From Oceanospirillum sp048265165 (GTDB lineage: Bacteria > Pseudomonadota > Gammaproteobacteria > Pseudomonadales > Halomonadaceae), in the NCBI RefSeq assembly GCF_048265165.1, contig NZ_JBLXCD010000003.1:372001-436000 (forward strand): 64,000 nt of DNA, given 5' to 3'. Under the pieces are notes generated by a model. The model was not told the DNA's origin. It saw nothing but the letters and a program-made list of their open reading frames with translations, and searched no databases. The position numbers and the translations under genes are program-made. Shown piece by piece: positions 1 through 8,438 of this stretch (positions are counted from its first letter, which is position 1; each line of letters opens with the position of its first letter).

Positions 1-172
1 GGCTGTTATAAGGATTGATATCGGCCAGCTCAGCAGGCTTATTGGCTTCAGGACAATCCAGAATATCAACAGCAACTCCCTTTTCTGCTAGCACAATACG
101 CACACGATGGCTGTAATGATCTTCACCGTTGGAATAAAACGTCATCGAAGAACGCTTGGCTGCTACACCCAT
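1..172 (-). CDS. sspA: Stringent starvation protein A, N-terminal part (partial)
   Basis: This is the first 57 codons of a gene that runs off the left edge. The translation starts MGVAAKRSSMTFYSNGEDHY and continues through SHRVRIVLAEKG, typical of the thioredoxin-like N-terminal domain of SspA, a glutathione-S-transferase-fold protein that binds RNA polymerase. Its place directly downstream of petC on the same strand matches the petABC-sspA order known in Pseudomonas. A hairpin terminator lies between petC and this gene, so it probably has its own promoter as well. Only the N-terminus can be judged. Confidence 0.88.
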   Translation of the reverse strand, partial: MGVAAKRSSMTFYSNGEDHYSHRVRIVLAEKGVAVDILDCPEANKPAELADINPYNS

Positions 173-230
173 TGTCTAACCCCTATCAAATTTTCAGGCT
201 CAATATAAAAGCATATCTTTGCTCTCAGAG

Positions 231-268
231 CAAAAAAAGCGCGCAACCGCAAAGGGCTGCACGCTCTT
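231..268 (-). terminator. Rho-independent terminator after petC
   Basis: Read on the minus strand, a GC-rich stem (GCGTGCAGCC paired with GGTTGCGCGC, loop TTTGC) is followed by a run of seven T. It lies about 20 bases beyond the petC stop and would end the petABC transcript before sspA. Confidence 0.8.
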
Positions 269-286
269 CATATCCCTGGCGGACGA

Positions 287-1048
287 TTAGTGAATATCGC
301 GCCAGTACTCTTTCTTCAGCAGATATGCAAAGAAGAACAGAATAACGATGAAACCTAACACCCAAGGTGCAATACGGTTACTTTCCAGCTTGGAAGGCTC
401 ACCGGCATATACCAGGAAGTTCGTCAGATCGTAGACCGCTTTATCAAACTCGGCCTTGCTCATCGCACCCTCTTTGGTAATTTTCAGGCAGCTTTCACCA
501 ACCTGGTTACCCGTCAGAGGATCGAGTTCTGCTACATGATGGTTCGGATCACAGACCTTCTCCTGAATCCCCTGCAGAGGAGCCAGAACGTTTGGCATAC
601 CTACATCAGGGAATACAGTGTTATTTACACCCCATGGACGGCTGTCGTCGACATAGAAGCTACGCAGATATGTATAGATCCAGTCCGCACCACGCAGACG
701 CGCTTCCAGACTCAGATCCGGCGGTGCAGCGCCAAACCATACGGCTGCATCTTCTTTCTGCATGGAGATACGCATCTGATCGTTATATTTCAGAGAACTG
801 CTAAAAATCAGATTTTCTTCAATAACATCCTGAGGAATACCTAGATCTTCGGCAGTACGAGCATAACGCTGGAACTGTGCAGAGTGACAACCCATGCAGT
901 AGTTCGTGAACAATTTAGCACCATTCTGCAGTGACGCCTTGTCATACAGGTCAGGTTCCATCTTATCCAGGTGGACATGACCGCCACCTGCTGCAAGCGC
1001 CGTAAACGGTACCAGCGCTAAAATCAGTGCAATCAGTTGCTTTTTCAT
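287..1048 (-). CDS. petC: Ubiquinol-cytochrome c reductase, cytochrome c1 subunit
   Basis: Cytochrome c1 of the bc1 complex (complex III), which passes electrons from the Rieske protein to soluble or membrane cytochromes c. The 253-residue product has a signal peptide (residues 1-20, ending ALAA), a heme-attachment motif CMGCH at 51-55, and a C-terminal membrane anchor (about 230-245) followed by KKEYWRDIH. Its ATG overlaps the petB stop by one base (TAATG), indicating translational coupling. It is the last gene of petA-petB-petC and is followed by a terminator. Confidence 0.96.
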   Translation of the reverse strand: MKKQLIALILALVPFTALAAGGGHVHLDKMEPDLYDKASLQNGAKLFTNYCMGCHSAQFQRYARTAEDLGIPQDVIEENLIFSSSLKYNDQMRISMQKEDAAVWFGAAPPDLSLEARLRGADWIYTYLRSFYVDDSRPWGVNNTVFPDVGMPNVLAPLQGIQEKVCDPNHHVAELDPLTGNQVGESCLKITKEGAMSKAEFDKAVYDLTNFLVYAGEPSKLESNRIAPWVLGFIVILFFFAYLLKKEYWRDIH

Positions 1049-2304
1049 TAGCCTGTCACCCTCTCTGGCACTGGTTTAGTAGATTCGAACTTGGTGTACC
1101 AAGGCATCAGAATGAAGTATGCGAAATAGATCGCAGTACACAACTGTGCCAGTGCGGTTCTGCCCGGAGTAGAAGGCAGTGCACCCAGAACACCCAAAAT
1201 GACGAAGCTGATTGCGAAAAGAACCAGGAAAATCTTACTGATCCAGCCTTTGTAGCGCATCGAACGTACAGGGCTCTTGTCCAGCCATGGCAGAACAAAC
1301 AGAATTGCAATCGCACCACCCATAACAACCACACCCCAGAACTTAGCATCTAAGCCAAACATTGGGAACGTAATCGCACGCAGCATGGCGTAGAACGGTG
1401 TGAAGTACCATACAGGAGCAATGTGGTCCGGTGTCTTCAATGCATTAGCCGGCTCAAAGTTTGGCGCTTCAATGAAGTAGCCACCCATGGTCGGTGCATA
1501 GAAAATAATGGAGCAAAACACAAAAAGGAACACAGCTACACCAACAATATCTTTCAGGGTGTAGTAAGGGTGGAATGGGATACCGTCCAGCGGGATACCA
1601 TTTTCATCTTTGTGTTTCTTAATGTCGTTCCCGTCCGGGTTGTTAGAACCCACTTCGTGCAGAGCGATGATGTGCAGAACAACCAGGGCCAGCAGAACGA
1701 TAGGCAGTGCAACAACATGCAGCGCAAAGAAACGGTTCAGGGTGATACCAGAGATCAGGAAGTCACCACGCACCCACTGAGCCAGGTCAGGCCCGATGGC
1801 CGGAATCGCAGTAAACAGGGAGATAATAACCTGTGCACCCCAGTAAGACATCTGACCCCATGGCAGCAGATAGCCCATAAACGCTTCAGCCATCAGCGCC
1901 AGGTAGATCGCCATACCAAAGATCCAGATCAGCTCACGAGGCGCCTTATATGAACCGTACATCATGCCACGGAACATATGCAGGTAAACCACTACGAAGA
2001 AGGCAGACGCCCCTGTGGAGTGCATATAGCGCAACAGCCAACCGTATTCCACATCACGCATGATGTACTCAACGGAAGCAAATGCACCTTCGGCGCTTGG
2101 GTTAAAGCTCATCGTCAGCCAGATACCGGTCAGAATCTGGTTGACCAGTACTAACAGGGCCAGAGAGCCGAAAAAGTACCAGAAGTTAAAGTTTTTCGGA
2201 GCATAGTACTTGCTCAGGTGATCTTCCCACATCGCTGTAGCCGGGAAACGATCATCAATCCAACCCATCAGGCCTGGATTACCCTTATTACGGTTACCAG
2301 CCAT
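1048..2304 (-). CDS. petB: Ubiquinol-cytochrome c reductase, cytochrome b subunit
   Basis: Polytopic cytochrome b subunit of the bc1 complex, carrying hemes bL and bH and the two quinone sites. The 418-residue protein shows the conserved segment RYMHSTGASAFFVVVYLHMF with a heme-ligand histidine pair, the second heme histidine pair in the ALHVVALP/LHIIALHEVG region, and the FHPYY segment after the bH helices. Length is close to the usual size for bacterial cytochrome b. Start and stop overlap neighbouring genes by one base on both sides, so the three pet genes form one translationally coupled operon. Confidence 0.97.
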   Translation of the reverse strand: MAGNRNKGNPGLMGWIDDRFPATAMWEDHLSKYYAPKNFNFWYFFGSLALLVLVNQILTGIWLTMSFNPSAEGAFASVEYIMRDVEYGWLLRYMHSTGASAFFVVVYLHMFRGMMYGSYKAPRELIWIFGMAIYLALMAEAFMGYLLPWGQMSYWGAQVIISLFTAIPAIGPDLAQWVRGDFLISGITLNRFFALHVVALPIVLLALVVLHIIALHEVGSNNPDGNDIKKHKDENGIPLDGIPFHPYYTLKDIVGVAVFLFVFCSIIFYAPTMGGYFIEAPNFEPANALKTPDHIAPVWYFTPFYAMLRAITFPMFGLDAKFWGVVVMGGAIAILFVLPWLDKSPVRSMRYKGWISKIFLVLFAISFVILGVLGALPSTPGRTALAQLCTAIYFAYFILMPWYTKFESTKPVPERVTG

Positions 2305-2897
2305 TATGCTTTCTCCTGATCCACACCGATGACAATAATATCATCAGACTCGTATTTATAGGGAGGCACTTCAAGGTTTACAGGGGCAGGTACACCCTTA
2401 TAAACACGGCCGGACAGGTCAAACCGGGAACCGTGGCACGGACAGAAAAAGCCACCCACCCAATCTTCACCCAGATCAGCTGGAGCTACTTCCGGACGAT
2501 AGGTAGGAGAACAGCCTAGGTGAGTACAGATACCGATCATCACTGCGTACTCAGGCCTGATAGAGCGTAGTACGCCTGTAATATACTCAGGCTGCTGAGG
2601 AACTTCTGAATTCGGATCAGCTAGCTGACCGCTCAGTTTTTCCAGATTCGCCATCATCTCAGGCGTGCGGTTAATAACCCATACAGGTTTACCACGCCAT
2701 TCAATGGTCATTTGCTGACCCGGTTGCAGCTTAGAAATATCAGCTTTAGCCGGAGCACCCGCTGCCCGTGCTTTCGCACTGGGGTTCCAGGATGCTACAA
2801 AGGGAACCGCTACCCCCACAACGCCCACTGCACCAACTGCAGATGTCGCGCCAAGAAGGAAACGGCGACGCCCTTTGTTTACGCCGTCATTACTCAT
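2304..2897 (-). CDS. petA: Ubiquinol-cytochrome c reductase, Rieske iron-sulfur subunit
   Basis: Rieske 2Fe-2S protein of the bc1 complex, exported by the Tat pathway. I chose the ATG giving MSNDGVNKGRRRFLLGATS, because it has a GGGAGAG ribosome site and places the twin-arginine motif near the N-terminus. An upstream in-frame start would add 17 residues with no clear role. The 197-residue product has the cluster-binding boxes CTHLGC (about 124-129) and CPCHGS (about 152-157). It is first in petABC and is preceded by a long leader with a possible FNR/Anr-type site. Confidence 0.95.
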   Translation of the reverse strand: MSNDGVNKGRRRFLLGATSAVGAVGVVGVAVPFVASWNPSAKARAAGAPAKADISKLQPGQQMTIEWRGKPVWVINRTPEMMANLEKLSGQLADPNSEVPQQPEYITGVLRSIRPEYAVMIGICTHLGCSPTYRPEVAPADLGEDWVGGFFCPCHGSRFDLSGRVYKGVPAPVNLEVPPYKYESDDIIVIGVDQEKA

Positions 2898-3155
2898 CGT
2901 AAGGTCTCTCCCATCAACCAACCCGTTAAATTTCAAAGGGTTATGCAACTTAAATTAAGCAACTTAACCCGTTGCCATTTTTCACGGAAAATAAATGGCA
3001 CAAATAGTAAAAAAATCAGCACCGCAACACAAGTGAATATAACCCTGTAAAAATAATGCCTTAGTTGCATACCTGCGCGAAGGCTGCAAGATTAAACCCT
3101 ACTTTCAAAAGCCTCTTGAGCCAGATCAACTTAAAAGTAGATAGTTGTGTTCCGG
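2898..3155. other. petABC upstream region
   Basis: This gap between rpsI and petA holds the petABC leader and presumably its promoter. I could not settle on a single sigma-70 promoter. The notable element is an FNR-like palindrome at 3116-3129, annotated separately. The rpsI terminator occupies the far end. No gene is apparent. Confidence 0.5.
3116..3129. promoter_or_regulatory. Candidate FNR/Anr box upstream of petABC
   Basis: The sequence TTGAG-CCAG-ATCAA differs from the FNR consensus TTGAT-N4-ATCAA at one position. It lies about 220 bases upstream of the petA start. Oxygen-dependent control of the bc1 operon would make sense, but the assignment rests on sequence match only. Confidence 0.45.
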
Positions 3156-3195
3156 GCAAAAAAAACGCCCAGACGCAAAGGCCTGAGCGCTTTTT
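3156..3195 (-). terminator. Rho-independent terminator after rpsI
   Basis: On the minus strand the stem GCGCTCAGGC / GTCTGGGCG, with G-U pairs and a CTTTGC loop, is followed by eight T. It ends the rplM-rpsI transcript. Confidence 0.8.
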
Positions 3196-3225
3196 GATAA
3201 CAAACCCAAAAGGTCTGTAAGCGAA

Positions 3226-3618
3226 TTAACGCTTGGAGAACTGAGGACGCTTACGTGCTTTACGCAGACCCACTTTCTTACGCTCAACCTTACGAGCATC
3301 ACGGGTTACGTAGCCAGCTTCACGCAGAGCTTTACGCAGAGTCTCATCATACTCCATCAGTGCACGGGTAACACCGTGACGGATAGCACCAGCCTGACCA
3401 AAATCACCACCGCCTTTAACGGTAATATTCAGATCAAACTTTTCAGTGTTCTCTGTCAGCTCAAGAGGCTGACGCACTACGATACGTGCAGTAACACGAC
3501 CGAAGTATTCATCCAGAGGCAGACCGTTTACAACGATGTTGCCAGAACCCGCGCGCATAAATACACGAGCTGTAGAGGTCTTACGACGACCGGTACCGTA
3601 ATACTGAGTTGCAGACAT
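3226..3618 (-). CDS. rpsI: 30S ribosomal protein S9
   Basis: Small-subunit protein S9, whose C-terminal tail reaches the P-site tRNA. The 130-residue product begins MSATQYYGTGRRKTSTARV, contains FGRVTARIVVRQPLE, and ends with the basic tail KVGLRKARKRPQFSKR, as in all bacterial S9. It lies 13 bases after rplM, the universal rplM-rpsI pair, and is followed by a strong terminator. Confidence 0.98.
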   Translation of the reverse strand: MSATQYYGTGRRKTSTARVFMRAGSGNIVVNGLPLDEYFGRVTARIVVRQPLELTENTEKFDLNITVKGGGDFGQAGAIRHGVTRALMEYDETLRKALREAGYVTRDARKVERKKVGLRKARKRPQFSKR

Positions 3619-3631
3619 GTTTATCTTCCTA

Positions 3632-4060
3632 TTAAAGTTTCAGTTCTTGCGGCTGTTGTGCTGCGTGTGGGTGATTCTCACCAGCGTACACTTTCAGCTT
3701 CGCCTGCATTGCACGACCCAGAGGGCCTTTTGGAAGCATGCCTTTAACGGCCAGTTGGATAACGCGCTCAGGAGCGTGATCGATCATCTGGTTGAAAGAC
3801 ATAGACTTGATACCGCCGATGTAACCGGTGTGACGGTAGTACATTTTGTCTTTTGCTTTATTACCAGTAACCTTCACTTTCTCAGCATTAACAACAACCA
3901 GGTAGTCACCGGTGTCAACGTGAGGTGTGTACTCAGCCTTATGCTTACCGCGCAGGCGACGAGCCAGCTCAGTAGCCAAACGACCCAGTGTAAGACCTTC
4001 TGCGTCGACAACATACCAGTCGCGCTTTACGGTCTCTGGTTTTGCACTAAAAGTTTTCAT
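3632..4060 (-). CDS. rplM: 50S ribosomal protein L13
   Basis: Large-subunit assembly protein L13. The 142-residue product starts MKTFSAKPETVKRDWYVVDA and contains LGRLATELARRLRGKHKAEYTPHVDTGDY and the MLPKGPLGRAM segment diagnostic of L13. First gene of the rplM-rpsI operon. It has a 5' leader of roughly 110 bases behind a good sigma-70 promoter (4181-4209), long enough for feedback control of the kind known for the E. coli operon, though no specific structure could be assigned. Confidence 0.98.
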   Translation of the reverse strand: MKTFSAKPETVKRDWYVVDAEGLTLGRLATELARRLRGKHKAEYTPHVDTGDYLVVVNAEKVKVTGNKAKDKMYYRHTGYIGGIKSMSFNQMIDHAPERVIQLAVKGMLPKGPLGRAMQAKLKVYAGENHPHAAQQPQELKL

Positions 4061-4180
4061 AATTAATAGCCTATATTGGTCTTACGATCAGAGATTCATT
4101 CCCGTCCCGATGGACCCGTTGCCTATTTTTATTGGTTGCAGATCCGTTGCAACGTTGATTACCTTAAAAAAGGAGCGCGA

Positions 4181-4209
4181 AGTATAGCGACTTCACCTGC
4201 TAAAGTTAA
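4181..4209 (-). promoter_or_regulatory. Sigma-70 promoter of rplM-rpsI
   Basis: On the minus strand TTAACT, a 17-base spacer and TATACT are followed by a GC-rich stretch (TCGCGCTCC), a discriminator typical of growth-rate-controlled ribosomal promoters. It lies about 120 bases upstream of the rplM start. Confidence 0.65.
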
Positions 4210-4259
4210 GACCTAGGCAGACAAAATGTAGAAAATTTATACCGTGTCTACCTTTATTT

Positions 4260-4279
4260 ACGGAAAAGCGATTTTCCGT
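4260..4279. terminator. Hairpin at the 3' end of zapE
   Basis: A perfect 8-bp inverted repeat (ACGGAAAA / TTTTCCGT, loop GCGA) lies just beyond the zapE stop. It has no clear T-run on the zapE strand, so it may be a weak terminator or a 3'-end stabilising hairpin. Confidence 0.45.
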
Positions 4280-4288
4280 CAACGATAA

Positions 4289-5380
4289 CTATAGGCGATG
4301 TTCACGGGAGAGATATTCATGGGACTGCATCTCCAGTAACCGGGAAACAGTACGATCAAACTCGAAGCTCAGATTCCCCCCCAGATAAAGGTCCGGGATA
4401 GCCGCTTCAGCTGAGATAATCAATTTCACATTTCGGTCATAGAACTCATCAACCAAATTAATAAAGCGGCGAGCCTGGTCATCTGTATCTCGCTTCATTT
4501 GAGGTACATCACTCAGGAAAACAGTCTGAAACTCTTTTGCCAGTTCAATGTAGTCATTTTGGCTCCGGGGGCCATCGCATAACTCATCAAAGTTGAACCA
4601 AACTACATCATCATGCATCCGCTCAGTGGTCATCTGCCGATGGTTAACTTCAATCACCTCGGCCAAAGCCCCCTCAGACAGAGCAATATTCTTAAAACTT
4701 TTCAACAGGCTTTCGTTAGCATTTGCATCCAATGGATAATGAAAAATCTCAGCCTGCTCCAGTGCTCGCAAACGGTAATCAACACCACTGTCTACATTCA
4801 CCACCTCGGTATACTGCTTCAGCAGATCGATTGCGGGTAAAAAGCGTGCACGCTGCAATCCGTTTTCATACAAACCATCTGGTACAATATTCGAGGTAGT
4901 AACCAGCGCAACACCATTTCTGAACAACTCACCCAGCAGACCAGCCAGAATCATAGCATCAGTGATATCTTTGACAAAAAACTCATCCAGGCAAAGCACC
5001 CGGATTTCAGAAGCCAGATTTGCTGCTACAAGAGTCAATGGATTTTTCTCACCATCATATTTACGCAAATCATCGTGTACACGCTGCATAAAGCGATGAA
5101 AGTGCACTCGCATTTTTTCATCAAATGGCAGACTGTCAAAGAACGTATCAACAAGATATGTTTTGCCTCGGCCAACCCCTCCCCAAAAATAAAGCCCCAT
5201 GGCCGGCTCTCGAGTTTCAGGTTTACCAAACAGACTCTTCAACAGCGACTTTTTAGGAGGCTGGTACGCTACCAGATCATCATACAGACGCTGCAGATGC
5301 TTAACAGCCATCTCCTGCGCCGGATCATAACTGAAGTCATCGCGTTCAAGGTCTTGTTTGTAGCGTTCTAAAGGTGTCAT
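4289..5380 (-). CDS. zapE: Cell division ATPase ZapE
   Basis: AFG1-like P-loop ATPase of the Z-ring (YhcM/ZapE). The start giving MTPLERYKQDLERDDFSYDP is preferred: it has a GGAAGCAGG ribosome site, while an upstream in-frame ATG would add 15 residues. The 363-residue product has a Walker A motif GGVGRGKT, the Walker B-like LCLDEFFVKDI, and the sensor-like VALVTTSNIVPDGLY. Family proteins in E. coli are similar in size. It diverges from zapG, and both products act at the division septum. Confidence 0.93.
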   Translation of the reverse strand: MTPLERYKQDLERDDFSYDPAQEMAVKHLQRLYDDLVAYQPPKKSLLKSLFGKPETREPAMGLYFWGGVGRGKTYLVDTFFDSLPFDEKMRVHFHRFMQRVHDDLRKYDGEKNPLTLVAANLASEIRVLCLDEFFVKDITDAMILAGLLGELFRNGVALVTTSNIVPDGLYENGLQRARFLPAIDLLKQYTEVVNVDSGVDYRLRALEQAEIFHYPLDANANESLLKSFKNIALSEGALAEVIEVNHRQMTTERMHDDVVWFNFDELCDGPRSQNDYIELAKEFQTVFLSDVPQMKRDTDDQARRFINLVDEFYDRNVKLIISAEAAIPDLYLGGNLSFEFDRTVSRLLEMQSHEYLSREHRL

Positions 5381-5741
5381 ATGCCTGCTTCCGAGAGAGT
5401 TACAGAAAGGGTCGAATATCATCACAATAACCGACAGGTAATACTGTTTACGTTTTTAGTGCTGTTTAGGGTTTTCCCTTTCTGGTTCGAAAGAGGATGA
5501 CAGCGATGACCCAAAAATGTGGGCGGCATTATACCGGTTTGAGCCGCAACCCCCAAACACCAACCTTCGACCTAGCCTAAAGTCACATGTTTTTTAATTA
5601 CACCTAATAAATAACGAGAAGCCGGTACGTTTTTAGTGAATAAGCGGTTGCCCTCCCCAACCTGTTACCCTGTATAATAATCAGAACGTTAAGGCATCTC
5701 TGATCTTTGCTGATGTCATTCAAGTAGTTAAGGAGTCATTT
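5381..5741. other. zapE-zapG divergent intergenic region
   Basis: About 360 bases between two divergent genes. It contains a candidate zapG promoter (annotated) and, presumably, the zapE promoter, which I could not place. No additional gene or notable repeat is visible. Confidence 0.5.
5648..5678 (+). promoter_or_regulatory. Candidate zapG promoter
   Basis: A perfect TATAAT at 5673-5678 lies 19 bases after TTGCCC (5648-5653). It is about 65 bases upstream of the zapG ATG. The -10 is convincing but the spacer is long. Confidence 0.45.
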
Positions 5742-6191
5742 ATGGAAGCCAATATCGACTGGACCCTTATTATCCTCACTTTTATCGTGGGCTGTGGTGT
5801 TGGTGCGCTTATTTATCACCTACTGAATACAAACACAGGTGAAAACTCGGATCTTAAACAGCGCATGAATCAGAAAGAGATGGAATTTGTGCGACTAAAT
5901 GAGAACGTCAGTGAGCATTTTGCCCGGACTGATGAGCTGCTGGCAGGTATGGAAAAAAATTATCAGAATTTAGTCAGCCATTTGCAAAGTGGTGCCGAGA
6001 GCTTTTGCGATGACGCATCTCTGTACAAGCGTATCAGCAAAAAAAGTCGTCAGAACGATAAACAGCAGACTGATTATACGAAAGAAGATCATCACGCCCC
6101 GATGGATTACGCACCAAAGACATCAGGGACCTTATCTGAAGACTTTGGACTAGAGCGAGAAGAAATACCAGAGCCCCCTAAAGGCCTCTAA
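5742..6191 (+). CDS. zapG: ZapG/YhcB family (DUF1043) inner-membrane division protein
   Basis: Small membrane protein of the YhcB/ZapG family, linked to cell-envelope growth and division. The 149-residue product has one N-terminal transmembrane helix (about residues 8-28, LIILTFIVGCGVGALIYHLL), then a charged, probably coiled-coil segment with the family pattern NVSEHFARTDELLAGMEKNYQNLVSHL, and a polar, low-complexity tail. It diverges from zapE, an arrangement also seen in E. coli (yhcM/yhcB). An AAGGAG ribosome site lies before the ATG. Confidence 0.88.
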   Translation: MEANIDWTLIILTFIVGCGVGALIYHLLNTNTGENSDLKQRMNQKEMEFVRLNENVSEHFARTDELLAGMEKNYQNLVSHLQSGAESFCDDASLYKRISKKSRQNDKQQTDYTKEDHHAPMDYAPKTSGTLSEDFGLEREEIPEPPKGL

Positions 6192-6231
6192 CGCAAGCGG
6201 CTATCTCTCTCAGCTCTCAGACAACCCGGCT

Positions 6232-6990
6232 TTAAACCGGGTTGTTTTCATCCAGAGCAATATGCTCAATACCAAACTTATCCTGTAGCCATCGACCGAG
6301 TGCGAGCACACCATAGCGCTCTGTTGCATGATGCCCGGCGGCAATATAGGCAATCCCCAGTTCTCTTGCAGCATGCACTGTATTTTCGGAAATTTCGCCA
6401 CTAATATAAAGATCACAGCCCGCTTCAGCCGCCCCTTCAATAAACCCCTGTGCAGCCCCTGTACACCAGCCAATTTTACGAATCTCTTTTGTAATATCCC
6501 CGATCACCAGGGGTTCCCGGCCCAGCTCACGATGGATGCGACCAGAAATCTCATCCAGTGTTTTATCCGTCTTTGCCCAACCAACTAACCCTATGCTTCT
6601 CGGGTTACCGGCCTCAAGGCCATCGCTGATCTCCCAATCTAAAATACGGGCAAGCTCGACATTATTTCCCAGCTCACTATGCGCATCCAAAGGCAGGTGG
6701 TAAGCCAGTAAACTAATATCATTTTTGATCAATGTGGAAAGCCTGCGGTACTTCATACCTGTAACTGTCTGGGATTCATTTTTCCAGAAGTAGCCATGAT
6801 GCACCAGCAGCGCATCAGCGCCAGCGGCAACGGCCTGATCCAGAATATTCTGGCTGGCGGTGACAGCTGTAGCAACCCTAAGAATCTGACCCCGACCCTC
6901 AACCTGAAGTCCGTTTGGGCAATAATCTTTATAAGCCTGCGGTTCCAGCAAGGTGTCCAGGTGTTTCACCAGATCGGTCAATGTCAGCAT
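6232..6990 (-). CDS. Nif3-like dinuclear metal centre protein (YbgI/DUF34 family)
   Basis: Member of the widely conserved Nif3/YbgI family, which forms hexameric toroids with a dinuclear metal site. The biochemical role is still not settled, although GTP cyclohydrolase-like activity has been suggested for relatives. The 252-residue product starts MLTLTDLVKHLDTLLEP; the ATG with a GGAG site is preferred over the adjacent in-frame TTG. Metal-ligand motifs LLVHHGYFW and AGHHATERYG are present. It lies convergent with zapG and divergent from the degS-like gene, as in the Pseudomonas algW region. Confidence 0.9.
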   Translation of the reverse strand: MLTLTDLVKHLDTLLEPQAYKDYCPNGLQVEGRGQILRVATAVTASQNILDQAVAAGADALLVHHGYFWKNESQTVTGMKYRRLSTLIKNDISLLAYHLPLDAHSELGNNVELARILDWEISDGLEAGNPRSIGLVGWAKTDKTLDEISGRIHRELGREPLVIGDITKEIRKIGWCTGAAQGFIEGAAEAGCDLYISGEISENTVHAARELGIAYIAAGHHATERYGVLALGRWLQDKFGIEHIALDENNPV

Positions 6991-7222
6991 CAAAAACTCC
7001 TAAATCGAAGAGTAAAGTTAAATCATGTCTCAGCGGGAAACACTCTAACTTCAAAAAACGAAAACACAACGGTATATAAAACGACAAGATTAATATGTTG
7101 CTGTAACAGCGACCCTCAGTGCTTCTAGACTTATATAGCCTGATAATGAGCATCGCGGATTGAATTTTATGACCGAAACACCATATAGTCAGAACCCTGT
7201 CTGAATCCGCAATGAGTTTTGC

Positions 7223-8377
7223 ATGAAAAAAATATTTCACTATCTGTCATGGCCCGTTCTCGCTGGTGTTGTGATCGGTCTCACTATTAATCAGCAACAT
7301 TCAAACTCTGAGCAGAGTAATACCAAACCACAACCAGTCTTTGTGGAGGCCGCTCAGGCAGACAGCTCTCCTAAACTCAGCGGCCCCTACAGCTATTCCT
7401 CGGCGGTTAAACAAGCATCCCCTGCGGTTGTTAATATCTACACCAGCAAAATTATAGAACAACGCGCGCACCCGTTGCTTCAGGACCCATCGTTCAGACA
7501 GTTTTTTGGTTATAACGGCGTGCCGCGCCAGCAAAGATTACAATCCAGTCTGGGTTCTGGTGTTATCGTCAGCACTGATGGCTACGTACTGACTAACAAT
7601 CATGTTATTACCGGAGCCGATGAGATTAAGGTCGCCCTTAAAGATGGCAGAGAAACAATTGCCCAGGTGGTCGGCACTGATCCGGAAACCGATTTAGCCG
7701 TTCTTCGCATTCAATTACCGGATTTGCCTGTGATCACTATCGCCCCATCTGATGGTATTGAGGTCGGTGATGTCGTTCTGGCAATCGGCAATCCCTTTGG
7801 CGTTGGGCAAACCGTTACCATGGGCATCGTCAGTGCCACAGGCCGGGATCAATTAGGGATCAATACTTTTGAGGATTTCATTCAGACCGATGCCGCAATC
7901 AACCCTGGGAACTCCGGCGGGGCACTTATTAACCCTCGGGGGGAGTTATTGGGTATTAATACTGCTATTTTCAGTAAGTCCGGTGGCTCTCAGGGAATAG
8001 GCTTTGCGATACCCTCGAACCTTAGCCGACAGATTATGATCGATATTATCCGCGAAGGTAGTGTAGTTCGCGGCTGGCTTGGGGTTGAAGTTCAGGAGCT
8101 AACACCGGCCCTGGCCAGCTCATTTGGTTATAGAGAAGAGCGCGGCATTCTGATCGCCGGGTTGCTTCGAAATGGACCTGCCCATCTGGCTGGTATGCAA
8201 CCGGGGGATATCATTGTTAAAGTCGAAGGCGAGCAAATTATCAGTGGGCGTAGCACGATGAACCGAATAGCCCAGAAGCGGCCCGGAGAGAAAATAGAGA
8301 TTACGGTTTACCGTTCAGGGCAGGAGATCACACTCGAGGCCGAAGTTGGACGTCGCCCTACTCCGCCTCAAAGCTAA
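7223..8377 (+). CDS. degS: Periplasmic, membrane-anchored serine protease of the DegS/AlgW type
   Basis: HtrA-family protease that senses misfolded outer-membrane proteins and starts regulated proteolysis of the anti-sigma factor for sigma-E/AlgU. The 384-residue product has an N-terminal membrane anchor (about 5-22), a trypsin-like domain with the triad His in LTNNHVITGAD (about 127), Asp in ETDLAVLR (about 157) and Ser in NPGNSGGAL (about 231), and a single PDZ domain (about 270-375). One PDZ and a membrane anchor distinguish DegS/AlgW from DegP. The ribosome site is weak. Followed by a terminator. Confidence 0.92.
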   Translation: MKKIFHYLSWPVLAGVVIGLTINQQHSNSEQSNTKPQPVFVEAAQADSSPKLSGPYSYSSAVKQASPAVVNIYTSKIIEQRAHPLLQDPSFRQFFGYNGVPRQQRLQSSLGSGVIVSTDGYVLTNNHVITGADEIKVALKDGRETIAQVVGTDPETDLAVLRIQLPDLPVITIAPSDGIEVGDVVLAIGNPFGVGQTVTMGIVSATGRDQLGINTFEDFIQTDAAINPGNSGGALINPRGELLGINTAIFSKSGGSQGIGFAIPSNLSRQIMIDIIREGSVVRGWLGVEVQELTPALASSFGYREERGILIAGLLRNGPAHLAGMQPGDIIVKVEGEQIISGRSTMNRIAQKRPGEKIEITVYRSGQEITLEAEVGRRPTPPQS

Positions 8378-8393
8378 AGGCTGTTTAAAGACA

Positions 8394-8430
8394 GAGCGCT
8401 CAAGCGATAGTCAAAACTTGGCGCTTTTTT
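8394..8430 (+). terminator. Terminator after degS-like gene
   Basis: The stem AGCGCTCAAG / CTTGGCGCT, with one bulge, is followed by a run of six T, 17 bases after the protease stop codon. On the opposite strand it faces the end of the outer-membrane protein gene. Confidence 0.7.
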
Positions 8431-8438
8431 CATCTTGA

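Noticed and set aside
1423..1953. Plus-strand frame of 176 codons opposite petB
   Set aside because: Antisense to the conserved cytochrome b gene and without domain or start-site support.
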